This document shows, one piece after another, positions 51,908 to 61,349 of a stretch of 64,000 nucleotides of DNA. Position numbers and translations under genes: made by a program. Source of the DNA: Bacteroidota bacterium. Lineage in GTDB: Bacteria > Bacteroidota > Bacteroidia > Cytophagales > Cyclobacteriaceae. How positions within the stretch are numbered: the first letter of the stretch is position 1; every line of letters starts with the position of its first letter. The stretch lies in NCBI GenBank assembly GCA_018266435.1, contig JAFEAL010000008.1:62001-126000 (forward strand), written 5' to 3'. The notes under the pieces are model-generated. The model was not told the DNA's origin, made no database searches, and worked only from the letters and a program-made list of their open reading frames with translations.

Positions 51908-52234
51908 ATGTCTCTCCAAGAAGCACAAACTGAAGTGGACCAATGGATCAAAAAGTACGGAGTTCGGTACTTCAGCGAACTTACCAACTTAGCTATTCTC
52001 ACGGAAGAAGTGGGCGAGCTTGCCCGCATCATCGCCAGGCGGTATGGCGAACAATCTGAAAAAGAATCAGACAAAGGAAAAGATCTGGCCGATGAAATGG
52101 CCGATGTATTGTGGGTGCTGATCTGTTTGGCCAACCAAACCGGAGTTGACCTGACCAGGGCATTTGAAAAAAATATAGAAAAGAAGTCTATCCGCGACAG
52201 CGAGCGTCATCACCAAAATCCTAAACTGAAATAA
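51908..52234 (+). CDS. MazG-like nucleotide pyrophosphohydrolase
   Basis: Single-domain MazG/all-alpha NTP-PPase protein (108 aa). EEVGELARIIARRYGEQS and LADEMADVLWVLICLANQTGVDL hold the acidic ligands (EExxE ... ExxD) for magnesium. It hydrolyses noncanonical or stress-related NTPs in the family. It starts three bases after the membrane protein and ends two bases before the next gene, within the operon. Confidence 0.9.
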   Translation: MSLQEAQTEVDQWIKKYGVRYFSELTNLAILTEEVGELARIIARRYGEQSEKESDKGKDLADEMADVLWVLICLANQTGVDLTRAFEKNIEKKSIRDSERHHQNPKLK

Positions 52235-52236
52235 GT

Positions 52237-53907
52237 ATGAATACCCAATCATTTGTTCTCCGTAAAACGACTTCGTTGCTGCTGTTCATCTCTTGTATTT
52301 TTCTTTTTTCTTGTTCGAAAAAAAAATCCGCTGAACAAATTATTATCGGCAAAATCTGGACAGCCAATACCCAACAACCCTGGGCACAAGCACTGGCCAT
52401 TGCAGGCGATTCGATCGTAGCTATTGGGGATGAAAAAGAAATCCTTGGATTGAAAGATGAAAAAACTCTTGTTACAACCTACGACTCCAACCAGTTGATC
52501 GTGCCGGGCTTTATCGACACCCACACTCATTTTGTGGAAGCAGGGTTTGCGTTGGCTTCTGTGCAACTGCGCGATGCCAAAACCAAAGAAGAGTTTATCC
52601 AGCGCATTGCTGATTTTGCCAAAACCAGAAAAGCGGGCGAGTGGATATTGGGTGGAAACTGGGATCATGAAAACTGGGGCGGTGAACTGCCCGACCGGAA
52701 TTGGATTGACGCGGTAACGCCCAACAATCCGGTTTGGATCACCCGGTTAGATGGTCACATGGCGTTGGCTAATTCGCTGGTATTAAAAGCAGTAGGAATC
52801 AATGACCAGGTGAAAGAAGTAAAAGGAGGAACTTTTGTGCGTGACAAAAAAGGAAGGCTGACAGGCGTGCTGAAAGACAATGCCACCGATCAGGTAAGCC
52901 AGGCTATCCCTCCTCCATCGCCCGAGGCTGAAGATCAGGCGCTGCAAGCAGCCATGAATTATGTAGCAGCACAAGGGGTAACATCTGCGCACAATATGTA
53001 TGGCTTTAACTCCGCTTTTGAACGGGCGCGAAAAGAAAATAAGCTGATCACCCGCATTTATGACTGCCGCATGCTCAGCGACTGGCACGAATTAAGAACA
53101 ACAATTGATCAGCACGGCCGAGGCGACAAATGGCTGAAGATTGGTGGCCTCAAAGCATTTATGGACGGCTCGCTGGGTTCGCATACGGCAGCTTTCTTCA
53201 AACCCTATACGGATGCTCCGCGCGATTCAGGATTCTTTATTACCCCTGAAGAAAAATTGTACCATTCAATTAAGTCTGCCGATTCGGCCGGGTTACACGT
53301 GATGGTTCATGCGATAGGTGACAAGGCCATTCATGCCTTGCTCACCATTTTTGAAAAAGTGGAAAAGGAAAATGGAACGAAAGACAGGCGCTTTCGCATA
53401 GAGCACGCCCAACACCTCGCACCCAATGACATTTCGCGGCTGGCTCAGCTAAATGTCATCGCAAGCATGCAGCCGTATCATGCCATTGACGATGGCCGTT
53501 GGGCCGAAAAAATAATCGGGCATGAGCGGTGCAAAACAACCTATGCCTTCAAGTCGCTGATGGATGCCGGCACCACGGTAGCTTTTGGCAGCGATTGGCC
53601 GGTGGCGCCCGCCACTCCGTTAGAAGGAATTTATGCAGCCGTAACCCGCAGCACGCTGGACGGCAAAAACCCGAACGGCTGGTTTCCTGAACAAAAAATT
53701 TCTGTTGAGCAGGCGTTAATTGCTTACACCATCAACGGAGCGTACGCATCGTTTGAGGAAAAAATAAAAGGATCGTTAGAAAAAGGAAAATTGGCAGACT
53801 TGGCAATTTTGAATCAGAACATTTTTACTCTTGCCCCCGAAAAAATCAGGGAAGTGAACGTACTCCAAACGATGGTGGGAGGGAAGGTAGTTTTTGAGAA
53901 AAAATAA
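52237..53907 (+). CDS. Amidohydrolase family lipoprotein (YtcJ-like)
   Basis: Metal-dependent hydrolase (556 aa) with lipoprotein signal ending FLFSC (about 20-28). Motifs: VPGFIDTHTHFVEAG (HxH metal ligands), GGNWDHENWGGELPDRNWIDAVTP (typical of the YtcJ/COG1574 group), GLHVMVHAIGDKAIHALL, RIEHAQHL and FGSDWPVAPATPLEGI with the catalytic Asp. The substrate may be an N-acyl or imide compound; the operon context does not settle this. Its stop codon abuts directly the stop of comB on the other strand. Confidence 0.92.
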   Translation: MNTQSFVLRKTTSLLLFISCIFLFSCSKKKSAEQIIIGKIWTANTQQPWAQALAIAGDSIVAIGDEKEILGLKDEKTLVTTYDSNQLIVPGFIDTHTHFVEAGFALASVQLRDAKTKEEFIQRIADFAKTRKAGEWILGGNWDHENWGGELPDRNWIDAVTPNNPVWITRLDGHMALANSLVLKAVGINDQVKEVKGGTFVRDKKGRLTGVLKDNATDQVSQAIPPPSPEAEDQALQAAMNYVAAQGVTSAHNMYGFNSAFERARKENKLITRIYDCRMLSDWHELRTTIDQHGRGDKWLKIGGLKAFMDGSLGSHTAAFFKPYTDAPRDSGFFITPEEKLYHSIKSADSAGLHVMVHAIGDKAIHALLTIFEKVEKENGTKDRRFRIEHAQHLAPNDISRLAQLNVIASMQPYHAIDDGRWAEKIIGHERCKTTYAFKSLMDAGTTVAFGSDWPVAPATPLEGIYAAVTRSTLDGKNPNGWFPEQKISVEQALIAYTINGAYASFEEKIKGSLEKGKLADLAILNQNIFTLAPEKIREVNVLQTMVGGKVVFEKK

Positions 53908-54609
53908 TCAGGCTACCAAAACACCATTTTTTAACTTCGGCAGTACTTGGTACAGATCCGTGGTCAGGCAAAATTCAAAATCTTTGTGGATGTTTAGCCG
54001 ATTGAGCCGCTTCACGTGCGATGATTCACTGAGAAACTGAGTCATGTCAGCTTTTGCCTGGTTGTACAAGTGGCGAGCAGCCAAAGGCGCATCACAATCA
54101 GGTCCGAGGTAGTCTTTCAGTTTCTCAACGATGGCACCGGCAAACAATGTGTCTTCCAAGTTCACCCGGCCTTTCCATCCGGCACAAACGATCAACACAT
54201 TGTTTTCGCCCAGCAAAAGATATTTCACTACGGTATTCAGATTTAAAAACGAACCAATGATCACTTCTTTTGCACCTTTCGATTTTTCAATGGCCTGTGT
54301 TCCGTTAGTGGTGGTAAAAGCAATCTTCAACCCGCGCACTTGGTCGCCCATGTATTCAAACGGAGAATTGCCTTTGTCAAACCCTTCCACCTTTTTTCCA
54401 TCGCGCTCACCAGAGGTTACGTAGCCTTTTGTCTTCATTGTCAGGCATTTCTCCAGTTGGGCAAAAGGGGTGATGCTCTCTACCCCGTGAGCAAATGCGG
54501 TAACCATGCACGAAGTAGCCCGCAAAATGTCTACTACTACTACCGTGCGGTCGTGTACGTCATACAAGTGCATTAATTCCGGACTCAAACAAACATCGAT
54601 TGTTTTCAT
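53908..54609 (-). CDS. comB: 2-phosphosulfolactate phosphatase (ComB family)
   Basis: ComB-type phosphatase (233 aa from the ATG at 54609). Motifs: VVVVDILRATSCMVTAFAHG, SPFEYMGDQVRGLKIAFTTTNGTQAIEKSKG, LIVCAGWKGRVNLEDTLFAGAIVEKL, as in ComB. In methanogens it makes sulfolactate for coenzyme M; in Bacteroidota, which lack coenzyme M, it may belong to sulfonate or sulfonolipid metabolism (inference). The start overlaps the gcvT stop by one base (TGATG), so coupling is likely. Confidence 0.88.
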   Translation of the reverse strand: MKTIDVCLSPELMHLYDVHDRTVVVVDILRATSCMVTAFAHGVESITPFAQLEKCLTMKTKGYVTSGERDGKKVEGFDKGNSPFEYMGDQVRGLKIAFTTTNGTQAIEKSKGAKEVIIGSFLNLNTVVKYLLLGENNVLIVCAGWKGRVNLEDTLFAGAIVEKLKDYLGPDCDAPLAARHLYNQAKADMTQFLSESSHVKRLNRLNIHKDFEFCLTTDLYQVLPKLKNGVLVA

Positions 54610-55694
54610 CAACCAATCAATGGAAGTTTAGAGACTTGTGCCCTCAATCCTTTACCTCTTACATCGATAAAAATTTCAGAGCCTGCCGTAGCATGGGGTG
54701 TTGTTACATAACCCAACCCAATGCCGATGCCGAGTACGGGAGACAGGGTGCCTGAAGTAACTTTGCCAATGACATGCCCGGCTGCATCTTTGATTGGGTA
54801 ATCATGGCGGGGAATTCCTTTGTCGATCATTTTAAAACCAACCAGTTTTTTCTTCACTCCTTCTTCTTTTTGTTTTTTTATTGCACTTGAGTTAGTGAAA
54901 TCTTTTGTGAATTTGGTGATCCAACCCAGTCCTGCTTCAAGTGGTGACGTGGTGTCGTCAATGTCGTTGCCATACAAACAAAAACCCATTTCCAGCCTAA
55001 GTGTGTCACGTGCCCCTAAGCCTATTGGTTTGATGTTTTCATTTTTGCCTGCCTCGAAGAGGGCATTCCATACCTTCTCTGCATCATTCTTCAGCACATA
55101 AATTTCAAACCCACCGGCCCCGGTATAGCCGGTGTTGCTCATAATTACATTGGTTGCCCCGGCAAATTCTCCGATGGCAAAATGGTAGTATTTAATGGAG
55201 GATAAATCGGTCTTAGTCAGTCGTTGCAAAACCGAAACTGCCTTCGGCCCCTGCACGGCAAATAAACAAACATCAGGAGAATTGTTTTTCATCACCGCAC
55301 CGTTGGTATTGTGCTTTATAAACCAGTTCCAGTCTTTTTCAATGTTTCCGGCATTGACTACAATCAGGTAATCTTCGTCTTTGATTTTATACACAATCAG
55401 GTCATCCACAATACCCCCCTGATCATTTGGCAAACATGAATATTGGGCCTGGCCATTGATGAGTTTGGAGGCATCGTTGCTGGTTACGCGCTGGATCAGG
55501 TCTAATGCGTTGGGGCCTTCAATTTTAAATTCGCCCATGTGGCTCACGTCAAATACGCCCACTCCGTTGCGCACAGCCATGTGCTCTTCAATATCGCTGG
55601 AGTAACGCACCGGCATGGTGAAGCCGGCAAAGGGCACCATCTTGGCACCGAGTTTTTCGTGGATGTGCCGGAGTGGGACAGATTTCAATTCCAT
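54609..55694 (-). CDS. gcvT: Glycine cleavage system T protein (aminomethyltransferase)
   Basis: Transfers the aminomethyl carbon from GcvH to tetrahydrofolate (361 aa, usual length). Motifs: [82 protein letters not shown] and [19 protein letters not shown]; these are the folate-binding and family blocks. The other glycine cleavage genes are not in the window. It is translationally coupled with comB. Confidence 0.95.
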   Translation of the reverse strand: MELKSVPLRHIHEKLGAKMVPFAGFTMPVRYSSDIEEHMAVRNGVGVFDVSHMGEFKIEGPNALDLIQRVTSNDASKLINGQAQYSCLPNDQGGIVDDLIVYKIKDEDYLIVVNAGNIEKDWNWFIKHNTNGAVMKNNSPDVCLFAVQGPKAVSVLQRLTKTDLSSIKYYHFAIGEFAGATNVIMSNTGYTGAGGFEIYVLKNDAEKVWNALFEAGKNENIKPIGLGARDTLRLEMGFCLYGNDIDDTTSPLEAGLGWITKFTKDFTNSSAIKKQKEEGVKKKLVGFKMIDKGIPRHDYPIKDAAGHVIGKVTSGTLSPVLGIGIGLGYVTTPHATAGSEIFIDVRGKGLRAQVSKLPLIG

Positions 55695-55754
55695 GAGTTA
55701 TAAAAATTTAGAATACAAAGATGCGGGAATAATTTCAGCAGACAATGAAGCAAC

Positions 55755-58721
55755 TTATTGTGCCTGAAATAAATCAGGATGTGCCCCAGCAAATTTTTTG
55801 AACAAGGCTTCGGGCAGCAAAGCCTGAAGTTTTTGCAGTGCTTCTTGTGCTTCTGGTTCCAGCCCCAAGGCTATTGCCTGTAAAACATATTGTTTCAAAA
55901 TTTTGACAGAGTTGGGCTTAGCCAACAGGCCATCTACCAAAAAAGAAAAACGTTGCAGACGGTTGGTAGTATCTTTTGCAAAGTATTGTGAAGCAGCTAC
56001 CAATCCTTCTTCAAATTGTTCATTGGCCTGGGCCAGGTATTCAAACTTAGAAGTGGTTGCGGCTTGATCACCACTGGCTTGAGCCAGCACAGCTTCGATG
56101 TATGCTTTTTCATACGGGCTTAACTCATTTATCCAGGCAGAATTTTTTTTGAGGAACACTACATCACGCTGATGAGCGGCAATCATGATCCGGAGTGACC
56201 GAGCGTTGGCTGAAAGATTGTGGTCATTGCCGACTGAAATTTTTGAAAGAAATGATACTGCTCTTGCTGGTTCGTCCCAGGCAAACCATTTTACCGCCCG
56301 GTCATAATAGGCCTGCGCGCTGAGGGCTGGGTTTTGAATTTGTTTGACTGCCTCATTGAATTGAATGGAATCTTCTAATGGAATTTTGTACCGGCAGAAA
56401 TAATATTTTCCTTCATCGGTAAGCGAGGCGATTTGTTTTGAATCCGTTGACAATACATGCTTTAGCAAGTTGGCAAACGCGCTTGTGCTTGTATTTTTTG
56501 CATGCGATACGCTGTCCCACAGGACGTATCCGTTTCTCAACTTACCAGCCTCGGTTTGGGTAAATGCCTGATAAAACAGGGCTTGAGGAAATTTCTTTTC
56601 TGTAGCTTTTTCAAAATAACCTGAGGCTGCCACCGGGTTGTTTTGTTCGAGTAGCCACAACCCAATCAGGTTAAAATAATTGGCGTCCTGAGTTTGATAT
56701 GCCACTTCGCGCATTAGCTTAATGGCTTTTTTCACCTCTCCCCGGGCGTATTGTGCCTGAGCCGCTGATGGCAGAAGCATTTTGCTGAAATCGTCATTGC
56801 ATGGTTTTTTGGCTAAGTTCAACACACGGCTGATCAGCGAAGTGTCTGCACGATTTTTTTGATTAATTAATTCATTGGAATAAAATGCAGCCCGGAAAAC
56901 AGAAAGGAGAGTGTCTGCATTGGGGTCAGACTCTAATTTTATGTGTTGATTTTTTTCGTTGGCCATTGCAAGCCGGTTTACCGAAATTCCGTTCACTGAA
57001 CGTGCCCAGGGTTTTGCAGAATCGGTGTCTGCCAAACGGAATAGTACTTTGGTAGCCCATGTATTGGTTTCAGCAACTTGTGCCATTGACTTTGTTGTGG
57101 ATGCAGCTTGAAAATAAAACAAGGCAGAGTCAACGGCTTTGAATTTTAAAAACGAAAGACCCAATGCGTTTTTTAGTTCACCACTTTTCGGAAAATGGGT
57201 TAGCCCTTCGCTCAGGGTCAGGTTGCCTTTCAAGCTATTTCTTTCCTGGTAAAAAAGCTCGCTGAGGTTGATAAATGCTTTTGGGTCAGGTGTGAACTCA
57301 GTTATTTTCAGGTATTCTTTCTTTTCATTGAATAATTCAAAACGCGAGGAATAAATACCGGCCAGGGCATAGTGTGCATGAAGATTCTGGTTTCTGATTC
57401 GTATGGATTGTTTGTAGTTTGTCTCAGCCTGGGTGTCATCTCCCTGGCTCAGGTGTATATCACCTATGGCATTAAAATAAGTAGCCGAAGCCTGGGCTAC
57501 ATACCTGTTCCAGGAAGCAGTTAAAGAGATGGTGGCAAATACGGCAATCAACGACATGATGCGAAAGGTAAAAAGTGGCATCGTTTCAGGCTTGTAGAGT
57601 ACTTTGTAAACCGGCAGATTGGCGGCCAGCATCGGGCCAAAGTTGGCAATGATGTACAATAAAAAAATCAGTCCGCAGGCTACATGTGTTGCAAGGATAA
57701 ATACTTCAAAGGCATCAAGCATCATAGTATTAGCAGTAGCAGCCAGGTAACCAAGTGTGGCTAAACACACCGCGAGCAGGCAGGAATAAAGCACCGATGC
57801 AGTAGGTTGGTCTGAAAGAATTCCTTCGCGTGTAATTTTCAAAAAGCCCCAGTACCCCAATGCTGCCGAGAGGGTGAGCAGAAAAAATGAATTGACAGAA
57901 AAAAACCCCCAACTAATTAGGCCTGTCTTCGAAGCATAAAGCAGTCCAACGTTGATGAGATAAAACACGGTCAGTAACAAAAAATGTCGTATGCTTTTAT
58001 TCGATTTGGCATTGTTGCTGATGGCCACGGCTGCTGCCACGATCTCATGTGAAACAATGACTAAAAACACAATACTGATGACGATACCTATTAACAGGCC
58101 ATTGGCCGACAGATGCAAAAACGGATCGGCTGTCTGGCTGAAGAAATGAATCACTCCTGCCACCAGTACTGTAGTTGCAGAAAAAAAGAGTAGGCGCAGC
58201 CCAAGCGAGGCCATTTGATAAAACGAATTAAAATAAAAACCAACGCCACCAAACAACAAGGCCACCACCACAGTTACTGTTTGGTTAGAAAAACCGAATA
58301 CCAAAAGATTGTGGATACCTAAACCTCTGATAAACAAAATGGCCAATGTCATGCCTCCCAGAAAATAAAACCGGCTAAGCGATGAGATTACAGTCATATA
58401 CCCTGTAAAGGCTACAAGCAGGGCAACAATGAGAAAAAAATAGGCTATGATGTTGGGTTTAATGGGGCTGCCCAATACACTTTCCAATATAACGTAAGAA
58501 TTAGCCGGCACTGAAAATTTCATGGTACCTACCTGAAACGAATGTGCGGCCGTCTCTACTTTTTCCAATTGCTGGTAGCTGTCATAATTGATGGTGGGGG
58601 CGGGTGTTGTCCACCAGCTTACCCAGAAGTAAACCAAAGCAATGGTTGCCAGGGAAACAAAAAGATAAAAAATAATTTGATCAGGCTTGCGCCAGGATTT
58701 CCAGAATAAAAATGAGTTCAT
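55755..58721 (-). CDS. Large membrane protein with C-terminal TPR repeats
   Basis: A 988-aa protein without known name. The first 400 residues hold about 12 hydrophobic helices (for example IIFYLFVSLATIALVYFWV, VALLVAFTGYMTVISSL, FFSVNSFFLLTLSAALGYWGF). From about 405 on it is alpha-helical with TPR-like motifs: AEAYFNAIGDIHLSQGDDTQAETNYKQSIRIR, LKNALGLSFLKFKAVDSALFYFQAA, YFNLIGLWLLEQNNPVAASGYFEKA. It may be a scaffold for envelope assembly; that is inference. It lies between gatC and gcvT on the same strand with gaps of 20 and 60 bases. Confidence 0.75.
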   Translation of the reverse strand: MNSFLFWKSWRKPDQIIFYLFVSLATIALVYFWVSWWTTPAPTINYDSYQQLEKVETAAHSFQVGTMKFSVPANSYVILESVLGSPIKPNIIAYFFLIVALLVAFTGYMTVISSLSRFYFLGGMTLAILFIRGLGIHNLLVFGFSNQTVTVVVALLFGGVGFYFNSFYQMASLGLRLLFFSATTVLVAGVIHFFSQTADPFLHLSANGLLIGIVISIVFLVIVSHEIVAAAVAISNNAKSNKSIRHFLLLTVFYLINVGLLYASKTGLISWGFFSVNSFFLLTLSAALGYWGFLKITREGILSDQPTASVLYSCLLAVCLATLGYLAATANTMMLDAFEVFILATHVACGLIFLLYIIANFGPMLAANLPVYKVLYKPETMPLFTFRIMSLIAVFATISLTASWNRYVAQASATYFNAIGDIHLSQGDDTQAETNYKQSIRIRNQNLHAHYALAGIYSSRFELFNEKKEYLKITEFTPDPKAFINLSELFYQERNSLKGNLTLSEGLTHFPKSGELKNALGLSFLKFKAVDSALFYFQAASTTKSMAQVAETNTWATKVLFRLADTDSAKPWARSVNGISVNRLAMANEKNQHIKLESDPNADTLLSVFRAAFYSNELINQKNRADTSLISRVLNLAKKPCNDDFSKMLLPSAAQAQYARGEVKKAIKLMREVAYQTQDANYFNLIGLWLLEQNNPVAASGYFEKATEKKFPQALFYQAFTQTEAGKLRNGYVLWDSVSHAKNTSTSAFANLLKHVLSTDSKQIASLTDEGKYYFCRYKIPLEDSIQFNEAVKQIQNPALSAQAYYDRAVKWFAWDEPARAVSFLSKISVGNDHNLSANARSLRIMIAAHQRDVVFLKKNSAWINELSPYEKAYIEAVLAQASGDQAATTSKFEYLAQANEQFEEGLVAASQYFAKDTTNRLQRFSFLVDGLLAKPNSVKILKQYVLQAIALGLEPEAQEALQKLQALLPEALFKKFAGAHPDLFQAQ

Positions 58722-58741
58722 CAGTTAAATGTAATTTGAAT

Positions 58742-59029
58742 CTACTCCAATACTTTCGGTACGCGAAAGTAACTGGAATCTTTGGCAGGAGCATTTTTTA
58801 ACACTTCTTCCGGTGGTAAATCAGTTTTCACGATGTCATCGCGAAAGGCATTTACCTCATGGCTCATGGTGGTAAGCGGGTCTACGCCATCGGTATTTAC
58901 TTCGTTTAGTTTTTCAACAAATGAAATGATTTTACCCATGTCGCTTACCATTGCCTGAGTTTCATTTTCGTCAAACTCCAGCCGGGCAAGATGGGCAATT
59001 TTATTCAGTGTCTCTTGGTCAATGTTCAT
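58742..59029 (-). CDS. gatC: Asp/Glu-tRNA amidotransferase subunit C
   Basis: GatC (95 aa), the small subunit that stabilises GatA in the GatCAB enzyme making Gln-tRNA or Asn-tRNA. Typical pattern: IDQETLNKIAHLARLEFDENETQAM, LNEVNTDGVDPLTT, FRDDIVKTDLPPEEVLKNAP, YFRVPKVLE. Subunits A and B are elsewhere. Confidence 0.96.
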   Translation of the reverse strand: MNIDQETLNKIAHLARLEFDENETQAMVSDMGKIISFVEKLNEVNTDGVDPLTTMSHEVNAFRDDIVKTDLPPEEVLKNAPAKDSSYFRVPKVLE

Positions 59030-59063
59030 AGTCTGTGCTTATCACCGTGGGATTATGGCTAAG

Positions 59064-59798
59064 TTATTTATTCTGTTTTTTTATCTCGTTAGCAATGACT
59101 CCAAATACTTTTTCTTTCAATTCCTTTATATTTTCCAAACTCATTCCTGCGGTTTCAATGGGCTCGTGAAAAATTACTTTTACTGTGCCCCGGTACAGAT
59201 GCAAATATTTTTGGTCTGGCAAAATTATCCAATTGAACGGAATCGTTACCGGCACGATAGTAATTTGTTTTTCAATGGCTGTGCGAAAGGCACCATCTTT
59301 AAAGGGTCTCATTTGCGGAGGGTCAGCGGTAACTATTCCCCCTTCGGGATAGATGACCAAATTTTTTCCAGCTTCAACAGCTTGAATTGACCGTAATTGT
59401 GTTTCGCCCCGGCTGCGAAGGCTCGATCGGTTTACCGTGATATGAAGTTTACGGTACATAAACCCAAATAGAGGCACTTTTTCCATATCATTTTTACCCA
59501 CAAAGACCGTATTGATTTTGTTTAACCCCATGGCGGGTATATCGAGGTAGGAAAAATGATTCGGGCAAAAGATATATTTCTTGGTAGCATCCAGTTGCGC
59601 ACGGTATTCCACCTTGTATTTTAAGAACGATAAAGTGAAGAATGATTTTGCCCAAATCCGGTTGAGGATGCCGGTCAACTTATGTTTTGAAGAAAAAAAA
59701 ATGGGTACCAAAAAAAACGGAAACAGAACAACAAAGACCAGGTTAAAAACCAGTACACTCCAGAAAGTATGAATGACACGAACGAAGCGCATGAACAT
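59064..59798 (-). CDS. plsC: 1-acyl-sn-glycerol-3-phosphate acyltransferase (PlsC type)
   Basis: Membrane acyltransferase (244 aa) making phosphatidic acid from lysophosphatidic acid. Acyltransferase motifs: NHFSYLDIPAM (NHx4D-type catalytic pair), KVPLFGFMYRKLHITVNR, VIYPEGGIVTADPPQMRPFKDGAF and IVPVTIPFNW. One N-terminal helix (about 11-32) anchors it. It starts nine bases after the M24 peptidase stop. PlsC against other lysolipid acyltransferases cannot be separated here. Confidence 0.9.
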   Translation of the reverse strand: MFMRFVRVIHTFWSVLVFNLVFVVLFPFFLVPIFFSSKHKLTGILNRIWAKSFFTLSFLKYKVEYRAQLDATKKYIFCPNHFSYLDIPAMGLNKINTVFVGKNDMEKVPLFGFMYRKLHITVNRSSLRSRGETQLRSIQAVEAGKNLVIYPEGGIVTADPPQMRPFKDGAFRTAIEKQITIVPVTIPFNWIILPDQKYLHLYRGTVKVIFHEPIETAGMSLENIKELKEKVFGVIANEIKKQNK

Positions 59799-59807
59799 AT
59801 TGATAGG

Positions 59808-61109
59808 CTATTTCACATTGGGCATGGGTTTGGGAATTAAGATCAGATCGGTCTGTCGCCCGTCAATGTATCGAAATCCGGTGCTATCAAAATAGCCGTC
59901 TTCTTCCAACATAATACGAATGTCTTTTTTCCATTCATCAATTGAAACCGTGGCATTTAGTTCGATGGAGTAAGCCGTATTAAGGTGCATGGGGTAATCA
60001 CCACTTCCGGAAACTCCACTTTGCATATCCCACTGGCCAATGGTGGTGCCTGCTGCGTGTCCGTGGTAACCGATTGGGTGGGTGTAGATAGATGGCGTGA
60101 TTCCTTCAGCTATTGCCTGTTTACGCGCGTCAGCCAGAATTTGATTTCCGGTTTTCCCTTCTTTAAAATTAGAGGTGAGGATATCCTGCAGGCGGTTCCC
60201 TTTTTTTAGGGCGCTCTTCAAAAATTCAGGAGCATCAGTTTCTCCGGCTTTTAATATGTACGCGTGTTCTTGTGTATCGGTATTCAATCTCAAATACGTA
60301 ATACCAAAGTCAACATGCAATAAATCGCCCGGGTGAATAACGGTTGACTCATCATTGCCCTTTCGCTGAATTTCTACCGAAGGATGAAACCACGTATCGA
60401 GTTTCAGCCGTTTTATTTCTTCGCGGTAAAACCAAACCACATCTTCTGTGGTGGCTACTCCGGGTTGAATAATTTTATCTGAAAATCCTTCGGCAATGAT
60501 TTGGTGAGCTATGCGGCATATTTGCGGATACAGGATCATTTCTTTTGGTGACCTGGTTTCGAGCCAGGACACTCCAAGTTTTTCGGCAGAAACTACCTGG
60601 CCTTGTAGTTTTTTTGGCAATACTTTAATTAACTCATCGTAGTCGTTGGCTGAAAGTCCATCGGCATGACCCCACACGGAGGCTTTGTTTATGGCAATTT
60701 TTTTTGGCGATCGTTCTTCGATCAACTTGGCCAGTTGTAGCCATTGGTTGGGTTGTTTATCAGGCTCCCACGCTCGTTTAAATAGTTTGCCCACATCGTA
60801 ACGGGCTACGGCCAAAAACTCAACTTCTTTTCCATTATCAAATGCCATGAGCATGGTTGTTCTGCGGGCGGCCATCCAGGTGGCGGGCAACATCGTTTTA
60901 ATGATCGGATCTTCGTTGTATTCACGAGAAACAATCACCCATAGATCGATGCCTTCTCTTCGCATAAGTGCAGGCAATAAATTTTTCAATCGATCTTCGA
61001 GAATACCATCAACTACGTTGGCCTGATCGCGCTGAGAAAGAATGTTAGCATATTGTGCATAGGCATGGAATGTACTGATCGTAAACAAGGCGAGCAATAA
61101 TGCTTTCAT
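59808..61109 (-). CDS. Exported M24-family metallopeptidase (Xaa-Pro aminopeptidase-like)
   Basis: Creatinase/aminopeptidase P fold (433 aa) with an N-terminal signal peptide (about 1-18, ending AYAQ). The catalytic half has metal-ligand blocks in the family order: LLHVDFGITYLRLNTDTQEHAY (two Asp), PIGYHGHAAGT (His), NTAYSIELNATVSID (Glu) and IMLEEDGYFD (Glu). It most likely acts on peptides in the periplasm. It is the first gene of a minus-strand run reaching comB. Confidence 0.9.
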   Translation of the reverse strand: MKALLLALFTISTFHAYAQYANILSQRDQANVVDGILEDRLKNLLPALMRREGIDLWVIVSREYNEDPIIKTMLPATWMAARRTTMLMAFDNGKEVEFLAVARYDVGKLFKRAWEPDKQPNQWLQLAKLIEERSPKKIAINKASVWGHADGLSANDYDELIKVLPKKLQGQVVSAEKLGVSWLETRSPKEMILYPQICRIAHQIIAEGFSDKIIQPGVATTEDVVWFYREEIKRLKLDTWFHPSVEIQRKGNDESTVIHPGDLLHVDFGITYLRLNTDTQEHAYILKAGETDAPEFLKSALKKGNRLQDILTSNFKEGKTGNQILADARKQAIAEGITPSIYTHPIGYHGHAAGTTIGQWDMQSGVSGSGDYPMHLNTAYSIELNATVSIDEWKKDIRIMLEEDGYFDSTGFRYIDGRQTDLILIPKPMPNVK

Positions 61110-61283
61110 ATTTTAGTGTTGTTAATTTAAAACTCTACACACATTAGGTATGTAAAAATACGGTATTTGGAGTTTTTCGATGAGGTATTTTTTGATCACT
61201 AATTCTGAAAAATAATTTTAATACACGATCGCCTGTTTTTTTTAATTAATAAAAAGATAGTGTTTACATAAACCGAAACAAAA

Positions 61284-61314
61284 ACCGGCATAACAACATT
61301 TTTGTTATGCCGGT
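61284..61314 (-). terminator. Terminator of the ribonucleotide reductase gene
   Basis: A 13-bp perfect stem (ACCGGCATAACAA / TTGTTATGCCGGT) with a five-base loop, followed on the minus strand by TTTTTG. It lies 35 bases after the stop codon. Confidence 0.9.
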
Positions 61315-61349
61315 AAATACAATGGCAAAAAAACTAAGCGGCAGGGTTA

